Origin: Trichosphaerium sp. ATCC 40318
Taxonomy: Eukaryota > Discosea > Flabellinia > Trichosidae
Assembly: GCA_038496445.1 (NCBI GenBank)
Contig: JALMLS010000268.1
Coordinates: 124,001-188,000 of the forward strand
Reading direction: 5' to 3'
DNA: 64,000 nt
Shown: positions 12,201 through 26,302 of the stretch, in pieces
Position numbering within the stretch: the first letter of the stretch is position 1
Layout of the letters: each line of letters starts with the position of its first letter
The notes under the pieces: model-generated
What the model was told of the DNA's origin: nothing
Seen by the model: the letters and a program-made list of their open reading frames with translations, nothing else
The model's database searches: none
Made by a program: the position numbers and the translations under genes

Positions 12201-14369
12201 GTAAAAGTGAGGCGCTGTTGATGAGCTTTTTTCTTTCTGACGCTTTATTTCGAGAACAACTTGCTCACATTGTTGGCTCCACATCAGTTTAAAGTATCCA
12301 ACGAGTCATATACGCCAGTTAAGCTTTGGGATATACCTTGCGCTGATAAATTATTAAAAGAAGACTACTGGGAAAGAGGACTCTGTGACAACGACTTTGA
12401 GTGGCTCACTCTGAGAGAAGATGCTCCTACTCAAGTACGAAAAATGTTTTATTTTGCATGGTTTTACTTACTCTGTTTGTTCTCTAGGTTCTTAAAGAAG
12501 CTTACTTAGTTGTTCGCAATATGTTTTATGATTTTGTTGGTAAAGAAAATAAGAACTACTACCAGTTGACAAAGGTGAAGTACTTTAATAATCCAATATT
12601 GGAAGAAGCTTTCGAGGCAACATACAATGAGTTTGTCAATGGATATCTTCAAAGCACAAATCCAATAAATAATAAGTCCTCAGAGGAAGGTACCCTATTT
12701 ATTTTAATGACATTGTTGTTCATAAAGAGCGATCTAGGAGCAGAAAGCGAGAAGACGAAATGGAAACAATGGTAAACTTTAGTTAAAAAGTGCTTTCTTA
12801 GAATATTCTTATTTTTTTGCTTTCACGTGCATCTATTTACTACTACAACTCATCATTTCTTAAGACTTTTATTATTAATTTAAACTTTTATTAGGATTGC
12901 AGATGAATTGGAAAAACATGTGATGCACGTGTCAGGAAATAAGAACATAAATTGTAATGGAAAAAAAAGTCAAGAAAAAATACAACCTATTGACACTTGT
13001 GTTTTTAGTGATCCTTGGCTGGCATACTGCTTCTGAAGAAGAAAGTCTAAAAATTGCTAGAGAAGGTTTCACAAGACCGAAAACTCTGGGACAAAATGGA
13101 GATTCGGGACAGTTCGGAAAAGGGTGAACATTTTTTTGGTTTTTTTTAAGTTGAACTTGTAAAGCTTACGGGTTTTTATGCAGAATATATTTCACTCAAT
13201 ACGCTGGTTATGGTATGAACTGATTGCCGTATTTTGTCAGTATGCTTACACTTTTAGGTTCAAAATATACAGACAAGAATCAACGGAACAGTATCCCAAC
13301 CGGAGAATCATGTAATGACAACAAAACGAAAATAACTTGTTCTCTAAATAATATACTTAGGTATGCTCCTTTCTTATGTACTTATGGGTAAACCCTATTT
13401 TGTTACTGATGAAAAAATGAAACATGGTAAAAAAGTACGTTTGCCAAGTATAATAACAACAATAATCCGGGTTTTTTTAAAAGAGAAATTATGATTCACA
13501 TTATGCCATTGTTGCTAGTGACGGTAAGACTATATGTAAGCCGCCAAAAAGTCCTCGTGATAAATTTGAAATGGAACCTTCTGGAGATGAGATTGTAGTG
13601 TTTGAGAAAGATCAGGTACTTATCCTCTAAGAAAAAGAAATAAATTTAAAACTAAGAATTCGTCTGCTTTTGTTAATAGGTTTTGCCAAAATTTCTTGTT
13701 TACTACTCACGGACAGGTCATCCAAGAATGAAAGAGCAGGAAGTAAAATGGAGAGATGTTGAGTATTTAATACTTTGGGTACGCCTTAATTGGATTAATC
13801 TGGCGACTAACTGACTGCAAAGTTCGATAAACTTACAGAACCAAATAGCAACTTAATCAAAAAAATTGAATCTAATACGGAACCACGTGTTGCGGTACAA
13901 AATTTCAACTATTGAGTTAATACTTATAAGGTACTTTAAGATTTTGAGAATGACTACACGTACAGAGATACGACTATGGTTACAGGATTATGGCGATAAA
14001 TACGCAGAAAAAATAAAAATAGTATTGAACAAGCTTGACTCAAACACAAATAGTTGTGAGAATATTATAAAGTAAGTACAAATAATTTTTCACATTTAAT
14101 TTATCACGTTAACTAATACACATAGATTAATCCGATCATCAAAAGAAAAATGGAAACATAAGCCTGTTTTGGTTGTAGAAGGTAAGTTTTTTTCTAAGAA
14201 AAATTGTCGGTTAAATAATTGTTTTGTTGCAGAGCGACCTGAACTTCAGAAGCATTTAGAAAATTATAATAACGTATATGTAAGTAAAGGTAGTGATGCT
14301 ATAGAACAATTTTGTTTAAAGAAACCTGAGACAACCTTCAAAACACTCATCACCAATTTATTCGCGTGA
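9287..14369 (+). CDS. LRR-Roc-COR GTPase fused to a PARP-type ADP-ribosyltransferase
   Basis: Start ATG 9287 (MDTFLLPSLMAELNKAKKHW). Domains in order: (1) four LRRs of the RI type (GEDQCECIAQLL...LDLSG, GNDGCQALAEAL, GNKGCEALVEML) at 9.4-9.95 kb; (2) a Roc GTPase with P-loop GHGGAGKTT (split by two introns around a 15-nt exon), switch YDFGGQIEY and G4-like GSKSDLV; (3) a COR-like region at about 11.0-12.45 kb; (4) a PARP domain, with FNNPILEEAFEATYNEF, GWHTASEEESLKIAREGF (His), QFGKGIYFTQY (Tyr), MLLSYVLMGKPYFVTD and DEIVVFEKDQVLPKFLVYY (Glu); (5) a C-terminal receiver-like segment starting VEYLILW and ending LITNLFA. The H-Y-E triad is present, although HGT is HTA. Roco GTPases couple sensing to a catalytic output; here the output would be ADP-ribosylation. 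Paralogue of the gene at 43-49 kb. Confidence 0.8.
10380..10394 (+). other. 15-nt microexon encoding the middle of the Roc P-loop
   Basis: The exon GTCATGGAGGCGCAG is flanked upstream by an intron ending TTTTAG and downstream by a 41-nt intron (10395-10435, GTAGGT...AAAG). Including both introns is required to assemble VVLGHGGAGKTTMINK in frame. The downstream intron position (G|GK of GxGK) is in the same phase as in the 43-49 kb paralogue. Confidence 0.75.
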
Positions 14370-14572
14370 AACAAAAAGAAAAAAAAAAGAAAAACAGTGT
14401 AAATAACATAAAACTCACCAAAATTATGATTGGAATCATAAAACGTCTTATTTAAATACAAGGCTCTAACACCAAAAGTCACTTTTTTCAGAAAGCGATT
14501 TTTTAGAAACCACGTGCCTCATACAAAATAAAACGTGCGCTCAAGTTTTTTGTTGTTATTAACTTACATGTT

Positions 14573-18515
<3,943 letters not shown>

Positions 18516-18845
18516 TTGTAGTTAGGCTACAAATAGCGTTCAGTGTCAGTCGTTGAGTGACAGATTGTAAAATGTCCAGGTCAACTTTGGTTTTTTGTCC
18601 GAAATAGTTAATTTTTTCTTCTCATGTTTTCGAGCTGGTTTGTGAGCACAGGTAACCCTACTAAAGTATGCAAGCTATCGTATTGGTACATCCTTGTGGA
18701 GTACTTTGTGTGGCGGTAACTGGAAAAAGTCACGTGTTTGCTACTAAGCGAGAGTTACCTTTTAAAAAGTAGCTTAAATATTGAATTGAAATAACGTTGT
18801 TTCAAGGTCGACAAACTTAGCCAAATTTATTTGTTCACACGATTT
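18516..18845. other. Intergenic spacer
   Basis: About 330 bp between the start of the IleRS gene and the 3' end of BTB-like copy A. One TCACGTG site lies at 18730; no gene or repeat was recognised. Confidence 0.4.
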
Positions 18846-20357
18846 CTAGTTGTCTACTAATAGTTCTACAACACATTCAAATGGTGGACTAATTTCAAAA
18901 TCTTTTCCATGTGAAACACAACATGTGTCTTGGTAATGGGCAAAGTGTACTTGTTCTGGATCCATGAAGCAATCACCAGGAGCGAACTTTATCATATAGG
19001 GAATACGCAATATGTCATTAACATGCTGCGGAAACGCAAATAGTCTAGTATGTTGGTCGTCCCTCACATTTCTAAACTTCCTACAATCCAATTAACTTAA
19101 CTAACATAACATCTCTATACCATATTTCACCAGTACTGTACCGATATGTCACACTGATACCTTCAATAACTTTGAACGTAATGTGAGTTGCCGTAGTTTT
19201 ACCTTCACACGGTGGTTTTGGTGGACGATCCCTATTAAAAACAGTTAAACATAGAGTTGTGTACATACATCTTGTACACTTCAAATCCATACAACTGTTT
19301 GTGTAGACTATCAGATATATCGGATTCAGATCTAACAACAAGACAATGTATATCGGGGAAATACCCTGAGCACATATCTCCCCATTTTGATATCCACCAA
19401 CAGTTTTCTTCACATTCTCGTCTCCACAAGTAGCAAGCAAAAACACAAGGTAAACTTGATTCAATCTTCTTTGCCAATTCATAGTGCTTGGCCATACCTT
19501 GAACAATAATTAGCGTATAGTATAGTAATGTAACAAGTATGTCATACAAGCAAGTATCCACAAATCCGCTGAAGAATCCACATAGGGATCAATGTCATCA
19601 GAGCCTTCTTGGTAGTGTTTCCACATTAGATTTAAAACATCATGCTGCACAATTATTTGGACTTTCTTGTCAATGCAGTGTTGAATCCATTTTGATGTTG
19701 TTTCAAGGTGTTTCAACAAGTGTTTTAATACAGAAATACAATTATTTTGTATTTTAATCTCCATTAGTTGTTCGAAAGAAGCAACAGAAATAATTTGTCT
19801 TTGCAGTGTTTTGGCAATTGTATCATCTCCAACCTTGAAAGTATCAATTCCATAACAAGGTGTTCAACTTACCGTATATAATGATTCAAGTACTTTTAAG
19901 AAAACTCCAACATTACTACTTTCAATATGCTTCAAAGCCAATTTGGGATCACGATTTGAAAGAAAGTTGAGCATTGCCAAAACAGACTCCTTGGTCTCAT
20001 GTGATCGAATGATATAATCAAAAGCACCACCAGTGACATCTTTTAACATGTTGTTAAGGTGCCTACAATGTGTGTAAATACATAGCAAGAGATAAAAGGT
20101 ACTTACTTTGAGTTTAAGCATAGCAGTGCTTTTGATGCCTTAACAACCATGAGTGTATCGCTATTATCGTTTTTAATAAGTATTAGCAAATCGCATATAT
20201 GCTCATAATCACTGAGAGAAGGTAAATAGGTAGTAGCAATACTACAAAGCAGTTAGGTACAACATTAACAAGTTTCTTGCTCAATCTTTGGTTTTTTGTC
20301 TGCTTTTATGCACTCCTGTTTGACTACACGTTTTCTCTTTCTTGCAGTGGATGCCAT
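18846..20357 (-). CDS. BTB-like family protein, copy A
   Basis: First of four local paralogues and the only one on the minus strand. ATG 20357 starts a Lys/Arg-rich head (MASTARKRKRVVKQ), possibly a nuclear signal. The second exon gives YEHICDLLILIKNDNSDTLM then VVKASKALLCLNSKHLNNML, which resembles a BTB/POZ strand-helix core (DV.....V.KA...S.YFNNML). A helical region follows (VLAMLNFLSNRDPKLALKHI; WIQHCIDKKVQIIVQHDVLN), then a Cys/Trp-rich exon (CYLWRRECEENCWW) and a C-terminal domain ending ISPPFECVVELLVDN. A standard GT donor after exon 1 does not keep the frame. A GC-AG intron (GA|GCAAGA...GTAG, 39 nt) does. Function is unknown; a ubiquitin-ligase adaptor role is only inferred from the BTB resemblance. 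Confidence 0.65.
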
Positions 20358-20673
20358 TGCCGATATAAATTTATAAACTGGTTAAGTACCCTCGATACTT
20401 GAGAATAAGTAGAGAAAAGCACTCAAGTTTCTAGATTGTTCATAGCCACATGTGAACATTTACAACGTTTAAAAGTCTTGTTGTTGTTTACACGTGTGAT
20501 TGTCTATAAATCTATCGAACAAATACAAATTAGGAAAGCACGTGCCACAAGCTTGTTGCGATAGCTCAAAAAGTATTTTAACAATAGCGCTGGTGTTGTA
20601 GTATATGAGGAACCTCATTTTTTGGTAGATTCACACCAGGGAGTTATCTTTGATTGCGCCTACAACTCCAGTA

Positions 20674-20695
20674 CTCAAAACGTTGACGTTTTGAG
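20674..20695. repeat. Palindrome CTCAAAACGT-TG-ACGTTTTGAG
   Basis: Two perfect 10-bp arms separated by TG in non-coding DNA upstream of BTB-like copy B. It could be a protein-binding site or a hairpin. A related but shorter palindrome lies about 80 bp further on. Confidence 0.7.
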
Positions 20696-20756
20696 CACAA
20701 GTTTTTACAAAAATAGAACTGTGATTCCACAGAAATATTTACAACCTTTTTCTTCC

Positions 20757-20776
20757 CCAAAACGTTATCGTTTTGG
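20757..20776. repeat. Palindrome CCAAAACG-TTAT-CGTTTTGG
   Basis: Perfect 8-bp arms around TTAT, sharing the AAAACG/CGTTTT core with the palindrome at 20674-20695. Confidence 0.65.
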
Positions 20777-20826
20777 AGCAACTTTTGATTAGACTTTTTG
20801 CTAATATTCTTTAAAAAACCTCTTCA

Positions 20827-20889
20827 CTAGCCATCTAACAGAACGATTATGGGCCATTGGAAGGACAACAGACTTCTTGATGGCTAGTA
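20827..20889. repeat. Element with 9-bp terminal stem, copy 1
   Basis: CTAGCCATC and GATGGCTAG form perfect inverted ends around roughly 45 bp containing CTAACAGAAC and GGACAACAG. A diverged relative (CTAGCTATCTGACAGAAC...) lies near 23.24 kb, also upstream of a BTB-like gene. It could be a repeated promoter element, a degraded mobile element or a small hairpin RNA; sequence alone does not decide. Confidence 0.45.
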
Positions 20890-21163
20890 CAGCGCTTTGA
20901 AGTAGTATAAAGAAAAAAAGTTCACAAGAAATTTGGCCTTACGAGAGGTAGGTTTTGTTTTGGATTGAGGGTGATTCAGTATGGGGTACTAATTCAATTA
21001 ATACAACCATGGTACAAGGCCGAAGTGGATTGCTTTTGATGTTAGTCACATTAATGGAGTTGAGTGTCCTCCGTTGAGTTTCTTTAGTTTCGATTTCCAA
21101 ACCGTTTTATTTGTTCATTATTAAGTTCCTCAAGGCACTTAACCAAGGAAAAGTACAAAAGTA

Positions 21164-22736
21164 ATGGCAACACCTGCTACTACCGCGTCAAAGAGAAAAC
21201 GTAGAATTAACCCAGAGTGCTTGAAAGCGGACAAAAAACAAAAGATAGAGCAAGAACATGAACAAACGTACAAATTACCTCTTAACGTTGCCTAAAATGC
21301 TGTACTAGTGATGATTCTATCTCTTTGCCTTGTCTAGCAGAGTATCAACATTTATGTGATGTGTTTATAAACATTAAAAAAGGAGATAGTGATACACTCG
21401 TGGTTGTTAAGGCATCAAAAGTGATGCTTTCCTTAAACTCAAAGTAATATTTGGCATTACACGATTTCACCCACTCACTCATTGTAGGCACTTTAACAAC
21501 ATGTTAAAAGATGTAACTTGTGGTGCTTGTGATTATATCATTCGATCACATGAGACCAAGGAGTCTGTTTTGGCAATGCTCAACTTTCTTTCAAATCGTG
21601 ATCCCAAAATGGCTTTGAACAATGTCACAAGTGATAATGTTGGAGTTTTCTTAAAAGTACTTGAAACGTTATATACGGTAAGTTGAACATACGGCATGTT
21701 ATGGAATTGATACTTTCAAGGTTGGGGATGATACAATTGCCAAAATACTGCAAAGACAAATTATTTCTGTAGCCTCTTTTGAACAACTTACGCAGATTAA
21801 CATACGAACTAATATCCCAACTTGTATTTCTGTATTAATTCATCTGCGTAAACACCACTTAACAACGTCAAAATGGATTCAACATTGCATTGATAAGAAA
21901 GTCCAAATAGGAGTGCAGCGTGATATTTTAAACTTGATGTGGATACACTACCAAAAAGGTTCAGATAACTTTAATCCATACATTGATTCTTCGGCTGATT
22001 TGTGGATACTTACTTGTATGTCCTACTTATTACATTTATGCGCTTATTATTGTTCAAGGTATGGCCAAGCACTATGAATTGGCAAAGAAGATTGAATCAA
22101 GTTTGCCTTGTGTCTTTGCTTGCTACTTGTGGCGACATGGATATGAACGAAGATGTTGGTGGATATCAATATGGGGTAAAATGTGCTCAAGTTATTTTCC
22201 ACATATACAAACGCTTAAGTGTAGATCTGAATCTGACATATCTGATAGCATGTACAAACTATTGTACAAAAAGAAACAAATGTAAGCAAGTGTATGAGCA
22301 GCATGCACACTTCTATATTTAACTGGTTTTTAATAGCAATCGCCCACCAAAACCACCACGCCAAGGTAAAACAAGTACAGTCAATATTAAATTGGACATA
22401 CAAGGGTATAACCTACTAACAACTTACTGTGCTGGAGAACTATGGTAAGGCTTTAACATTCCACTTTGTTGATTTTTTAATAGGGACTTGCATGTTAAGC
22501 AACGTGCAAACCAAACAAAGGTTTATTTGTTTCCAAAACATGTTAGTGATATTTTACGTGTACCATACACAGTTAAATTTCATCCTAATAATTGTAAAGC
22601 TTCAGGAAAAGGTGGCATTTGCTTCTTCTACCAACCTGACAAAGATGGTGTAGTAAATTATTATGTGAGAAATTCCAAGACATTTGCAATTAGTCCTCCA
22701 TTTGAATGTGTTGTAGAAATAACAGTAGACAACTAA
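21164..22736 (+). CDS. BTB-like family protein, copy B
   Basis: ATG 21164 gives a basic head (MATPATTASKRKRRIN). A 42-nt intron (GTACAA...CTAG) joins it to DDSISLPCLAEYQHLCDVFI then NIKKGDSDTLVVVKASKVML and LNSKHFNNMLKDVTCG. The helical and Cys/Trp-rich regions follow as in the other copies (WIQHCIDKKVQIGVQRDILN; CYLWRHGYERRCWW), and the protein ends EITVDN before TAA at 22734-22736. All exon junctions can be kept in frame. One exon begins GTATGGCCAAGCACTATGAA, identical in all four copies. An AATAAA signal lies 15 bp after the stop. Function is unknown. Confidence 0.7.
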
Positions 22737-22750
22737 TTAAGAACACATTC

Positions 22751-22756
22751 AATAAA
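22751..22756 (+). terminator. Poly(A) signal AATAAA of copy B
   Basis: Lies in the block TTCAATAAATCAAACATCAT just after the stop. The same block follows copies C and D, so the 3' ends were duplicated with the genes. Confidence 0.65.
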
Positions 22757-23239
22757 TCAAACATCATTGTAAATGTGCTCTTGTCCGCCAGCTAGACTTG
22801 CTATAATTAGAGACCACATAACAATTTCATAAACATGAAGTTTTTTACTTGACCAAAATAAAGAATGCACGAAACCGAAGTGCATAGGCAACGCTATTTA
22901 ATGGGATGCGGCGGCATCGAAACATAAAAAATGAGAAAATAAAGCGAAAATCTCATGCTATGTATCTCGTTCAAGTGGTGGTAGCAGGTTGTCAAGTATT
23001 CTGTGGGAATAGTCTTGGCCTTATTTCATACATTTTTATTAATTTCAATAGTGTCTCGATACCAAAGCCAGTATGAAACCAGTTGTATCCTCCTTATCAG
23101 TTATTGCTTACAAACGTATACGTGTGAATCAATTAATTGTGAAGCACCAAGCCTGAATACCACAATAAGATCTTGCAGGCTGAACGTACATCAACAAGAT
23201 ATAAACAACGTGTTGAGCCAAAGTTGTAGTTAGACAACT

Positions 23240-23300
23240 TTTCGCTAGCTATCTGACAGAACTACGCCCTATTAGGAGCAAAGACAACCTTTTAGAGGCT
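23240..23300. repeat. Stem element, diverged copy 2
   Basis: GCTAGCTATCTGACAGAACTACGCC...AAAGACAACC...GAGGCTATTA resembles the element at 20827-20889 in order and spacing, with a weaker terminal stem. It is followed, as there, by a TATAAAGAA stretch. Confidence 0.35.
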
Positions 23301-23359
23301 ATTATAACGAGCTGAGGTTGTTGTATAAAGAAGGAACAAATAGTACTCAAGAATATTTG

Positions 23360-23383
23360 TAGCGATTCGACGTCGAATCGCTA
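23360..23383. repeat. Perfect 24-bp palindrome (TAGCGATTCGAC half-site)
   Basis: TAGCGATTCGAC is followed immediately by its exact reverse complement GTCGAATCGCTA. First of four related palindromes within 500 bp of non-coding DNA. Confidence 0.85.
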
Positions 23384-23416
23384 GAGGCACTTAACTTCCA
23401 CTCTTAAGGCAGTATA

Positions 23417-23442
23417 GCGATTCGACGTCGAAGTCGAATCGC
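23417..23442. repeat. Interrupted palindrome (GCGATTCGAC half-site)
   Basis: GCGATTCGAC and GTCGAATCGC are separated by GTCGAA, as if six bases at the centre of the perfect palindrome had been duplicated. Confidence 0.8.
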
Positions 23443-23793
23443 CGGAAGCACTTAATTGCACCAGTATGTCAGACTTAACGCAATTCTACCAATGTCTGAC
23501 TTGCCTGTGCAGAATCACTGAAGGTACTTTCACAAACGTTTCCAGTGAACATCATTGATATGAATAGGCGCTAAAAATCAACATCATACGCACTGGATGG
23601 TTTGTAGGTGTACTTTTTGGTAAAGAAGTAAGTGCTCTTTTTTTTACTCAGCAATGGAAAAAAAACTACAGCATGCGCATTCTCGTCCAAAAAACGTTTA
23701 AATCGTATCACTATGCTGTAGTCACTGTAAAAGAATGAGCAACCATAGAATCACTGGAGGTACTTAACTGCTTCCACTCTTAAGGGAGTATAG

Positions 23794-23811
23794 CGATTCT
23801 ACGTAGAATCG
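23794..23811. repeat. Perfect 18-bp palindrome (CGATTCTAC half-site)
   Basis: CGATTCTAC/GTAGAATCG. Relative to the other members, both arms carry the compensating G-to-T and C-to-A changes. The symmetry is therefore kept while the sequence changed. Confidence 0.8.
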
Positions 23812-23846
23812 ATAGACTGCCTTATGGTACAATTAAGTGTTTCTAG

Positions 23847-23864
23847 CGATTCGACGTCGAATCG
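23847..23864. repeat. Perfect 18-bp palindrome (CGATTCGAC half-site)
   Basis: CGATTCGAC/GTCGAATCG, preceded by TTCTAG. Fourth member of the cluster. Confidence 0.8.
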
Positions 23865-24296
23865 ACACTGATTTTTTGGTTATTTTTGCATCGTTCTATT
23901 TAGAATAGCCGCCTTGTAGAGACACGGATGAACAAGTAGTAGTGTCGTTTAACCGGTTTAAGCTACGACTGGCAAACTGTTATTGTTTTGTAGCCGTGCT
24001 CAAAAAAAAAATCAGTGAACCCAACAAAAATAGTAGACACGTGATTAATTGTAAACAAAAGAATTGAAATAAACACTATAAAGTGCACTCCTCGGCAAGA
24101 ATTTATTGCAATAGGGCCCCTCAGCACGTTGTACATGACTATTAATTCTTAATGGTTTTTGGTTTTGCGATAAATATTGCTTGAGTCTGCTCGTAAAAAG
24201 GAATCAGTTCTGAATGCAAAATTGTTTTGCAATTGTGTTCTGCAGTTTTTCCCAAAGGCCTTAATCTGGTTAAGAAACAAAGCTACTACATCGACA

Positions 24297-25832
24297 ATGG
24301 CAACTCCCGCCACAACAAAAAGAAAACGTATCATCGTGCAAGAGGACATAAAGCAAGACAAAAAACAAAAGATTGACATAGAAGATACACACATGTACAA
24401 ATTACCCTTCCTCGTGTTACATAACATTCTTTACTAGCGCTTCTTGTACCTCTTTGCCTTGTCTCGCAGAGTATCAACATTTATGTGATGTGTTTATAAA
24501 CATTAAAAATGGAGATAGCGATACACTTGTGGTTGTTAAGGCATCAAAAGTGATGCTTTCCTTAAACTCAAAGTAATATTCAACAACACGATTTCACCCA
24601 CTCACTCATTGTAGGCACTTTAACAACATGTTAAAAGATGTCACTGGTGGTGTTTGTGATTATATCATTCGATCACATGAGACCAAGGAGTCTGTTTTGG
24701 CAATGCTCAACTTTCTTTCAAATCGTGATCCCAAAATGGCTTTGAACAATGTCACAAGTAATAATGTTGGAGTTTTCTTAAAAGTACTTGAAACATTATA
24801 TACGGTAAGTTGAATGTCTTGTTATGGAATTGATACTTTCAAGGTTGGAGATGATACAATTGCCAAAACACTGCAAAAGAGAATTATTTCTGTTGCTTCT
24901 TTTGAAGTGCTGTTGCATATAAAAATACGAAGCATGACAACATGTATTTCTGTATTAACTCATCTGCTTGAACACATTGTAACAACTTCAAAATGGATTC
25001 AACACTGCATTGACAAGAAAGTCCAAATAAGGGTACAACATGATGTGTTAAACCTGATGTGGAAACACTACCAAGAAGACTCAGATTTTGTTCCATACAT
25101 TGATTCTTCAGCGGATTTGTGGATACTTGCTTGTATGACATACTTGTTACATTACTATACTATACGCTTATTATTGTTCAAGGTATGGCCAAGCACTATG
25201 AATTGGCAAAGAAGATTGAATCAAGTTTGCCTTGTGTTTTTGCTTGCTACTTGTGGAAACGAGAATGTGAAGAATACTGTTGGTGGATATCAATATGGGG
25301 GAAAATGTGCTCAACCTATTTCCCTAACATGGAGAACCTTATTTCTAGATCTGAATCAGACATATCTGATAGTTTACACAAACTATTGTATAGGATAAAA
25401 GTGTACAAGATGCAAACACAACTCTATGTTTAACTGTTTTTACCTATAGGAATCGCCCACCAAAACCGCCATCTGCAGGTAAAACACATACAACATGTAT
25501 TGATTTCCAAATAGACAGCTACGACACACTAAAAACATATATTACTGGAGAATTATGGTAAAGCCACATACAAAATTATTCGTTGATTGTTTAATAGGAA
25601 TCTGTGTCTCAAAAACGAAGAAAACCAAACTAGAATATATCTGTTTCCAGTACACACAAATGATATTTTACGTGTTCCTTACATGGTTAAATTCTTGCCT
25701 GAAAACTGCAAGGCTTCAGCAAAAGGAGGAATTCACTTTTATCACAAGCCTAAATGCTATGTTCAACATGCAAGTACATTTGCAATTAGTCCTCCATTCA
25801 GATGTGTTGTAGAATTATCAGTTGACAACTAA
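24297..25832 (+). CDS. BTB-like family protein, copy C
   Basis: ATG 24297 starts MATPATTKRKRIIVQEDIKQ. An intron (GTACAAATTACC...ACTAG) joins it to ASCTSLPCLAEYQHLCDVFI and VVVKASKVMLSLNSKHFNNM. The next exons carry VLAMLNFLSNRDPKMALNNV, WIQHCIDKKVQIRVQHDVLN, CYLWKRECEEYCWW, then NRPPKPPSAGK and a C-terminal domain (IYLFPVHTNDILRVPYMVKF) ending ELSVDN. Its coding and 3' flanking DNA is very close to copy D. No catalytic motif is visible. BTB resemblance is the only functional hint, and a lineage-specific unknown fold remains possible. Confidence 0.7.
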
Positions 25833-26302
25833 CGAACAATCAATAAATCAAACATCATTTAACACAAAGTCCTTTTCAATCAAAAGTAGTGAAAGTAAAA
25901 GCTACAACCCATGAGATCGATTTACAGTGGGTTGATGCTTTCATCCGTCACATAATCACTGGCCGAGTGATAGAAATGTGTACTGAAAGTGAAAACACAC
26001 CTGTTGACAATAGTTATTGTAATACCCTAGAACACTGTACTCTCCATTGTTAGGAGGCACTTTTGGACATGCTAGATCGCATTTCATCAGTGTAGTTTGC
26101 GAAAGAAATCTTAGAAAACTGAAAATTGGTTGGGAGAAAAATGAGAAAACAAAACCCACGTGATCAAGTAGCGGTTTGTTATATTTTTGCGCTAGTTGCT
26201 CAAAAAAATAACTGTAGCTGGGCTACTGCCGCAAGTGCCATCTTTTAAAGAGGTTCACATTTTCAACCGCTTTGTTGGTTAACGTCAAAAAAACCAACAA
26301 CA
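25833..26302. other. Intergenic spacer C-D
   Basis: About 470 bp between two tandem BTB-like copies. It contains the copied 3' block at its start and CACGTG at about 26.16 kb. The palindromes of the B-C spacer are not present here. Confidence 0.45.
25842..25847 (+). terminator. Poly(A) signal AATAAA of copy C
   Basis: In GAACAATCAATAAATCAAAC directly after the stop; the same block follows copy D. Confidence 0.65.

Larger units (their letters stand above)
20358..21163. other. Head-to-head intergenic region with palindromes
   Basis: About 800 bp between the divergent starts of BTB-like copies A and B. It holds two short palindromes containing AAAACGTT/AACGTTTT cores (20674-20695, 20757-20776) and an element with a 9-bp terminal stem (from about 20827). 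CACGTG occurs at about 20491 and 20540. No gene was seen. Confidence 0.55.
22737..24296. other. 1.56-kb intergenic region with repeated palindromes
   Basis: The longest gene-free stretch in the window, between BTB-like copies B and C. It contains four related palindromes built on CGATTCGAC/GTCGAATCG (23360-23864), a duplicated flank reading CCACTCTTAAGG(C/G)AGTATAGCGATT (about 23.40 and 23.78 kb), a diverged copy of the stem element at about 23.24 kb, and CACGTG at about 24.04 kb. A 76-codon frame at 23.0 kb and an 86-codon frame crossing 24.2 kb were not judged to be genes; the latter overlaps the start of copy C. Confidence 0.6.

Noticed and set aside
23360-23864. CRISPR-like array
   Set aside because: The palindromes are irregularly spaced, differ in sequence, lack uniform spacers and lie in a eukaryotic intron-rich context.
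25119-25433. Long alternative frame (LLLFKVWPSTMNWQRR...) open in all four BTB-like copies, possible overprinted protein
   Set aside because: It depends on retaining the intron before the CMAKHYELAKK exon. Copy D has a clear GTAAGT donor there, and the frame lacks a start of its own.
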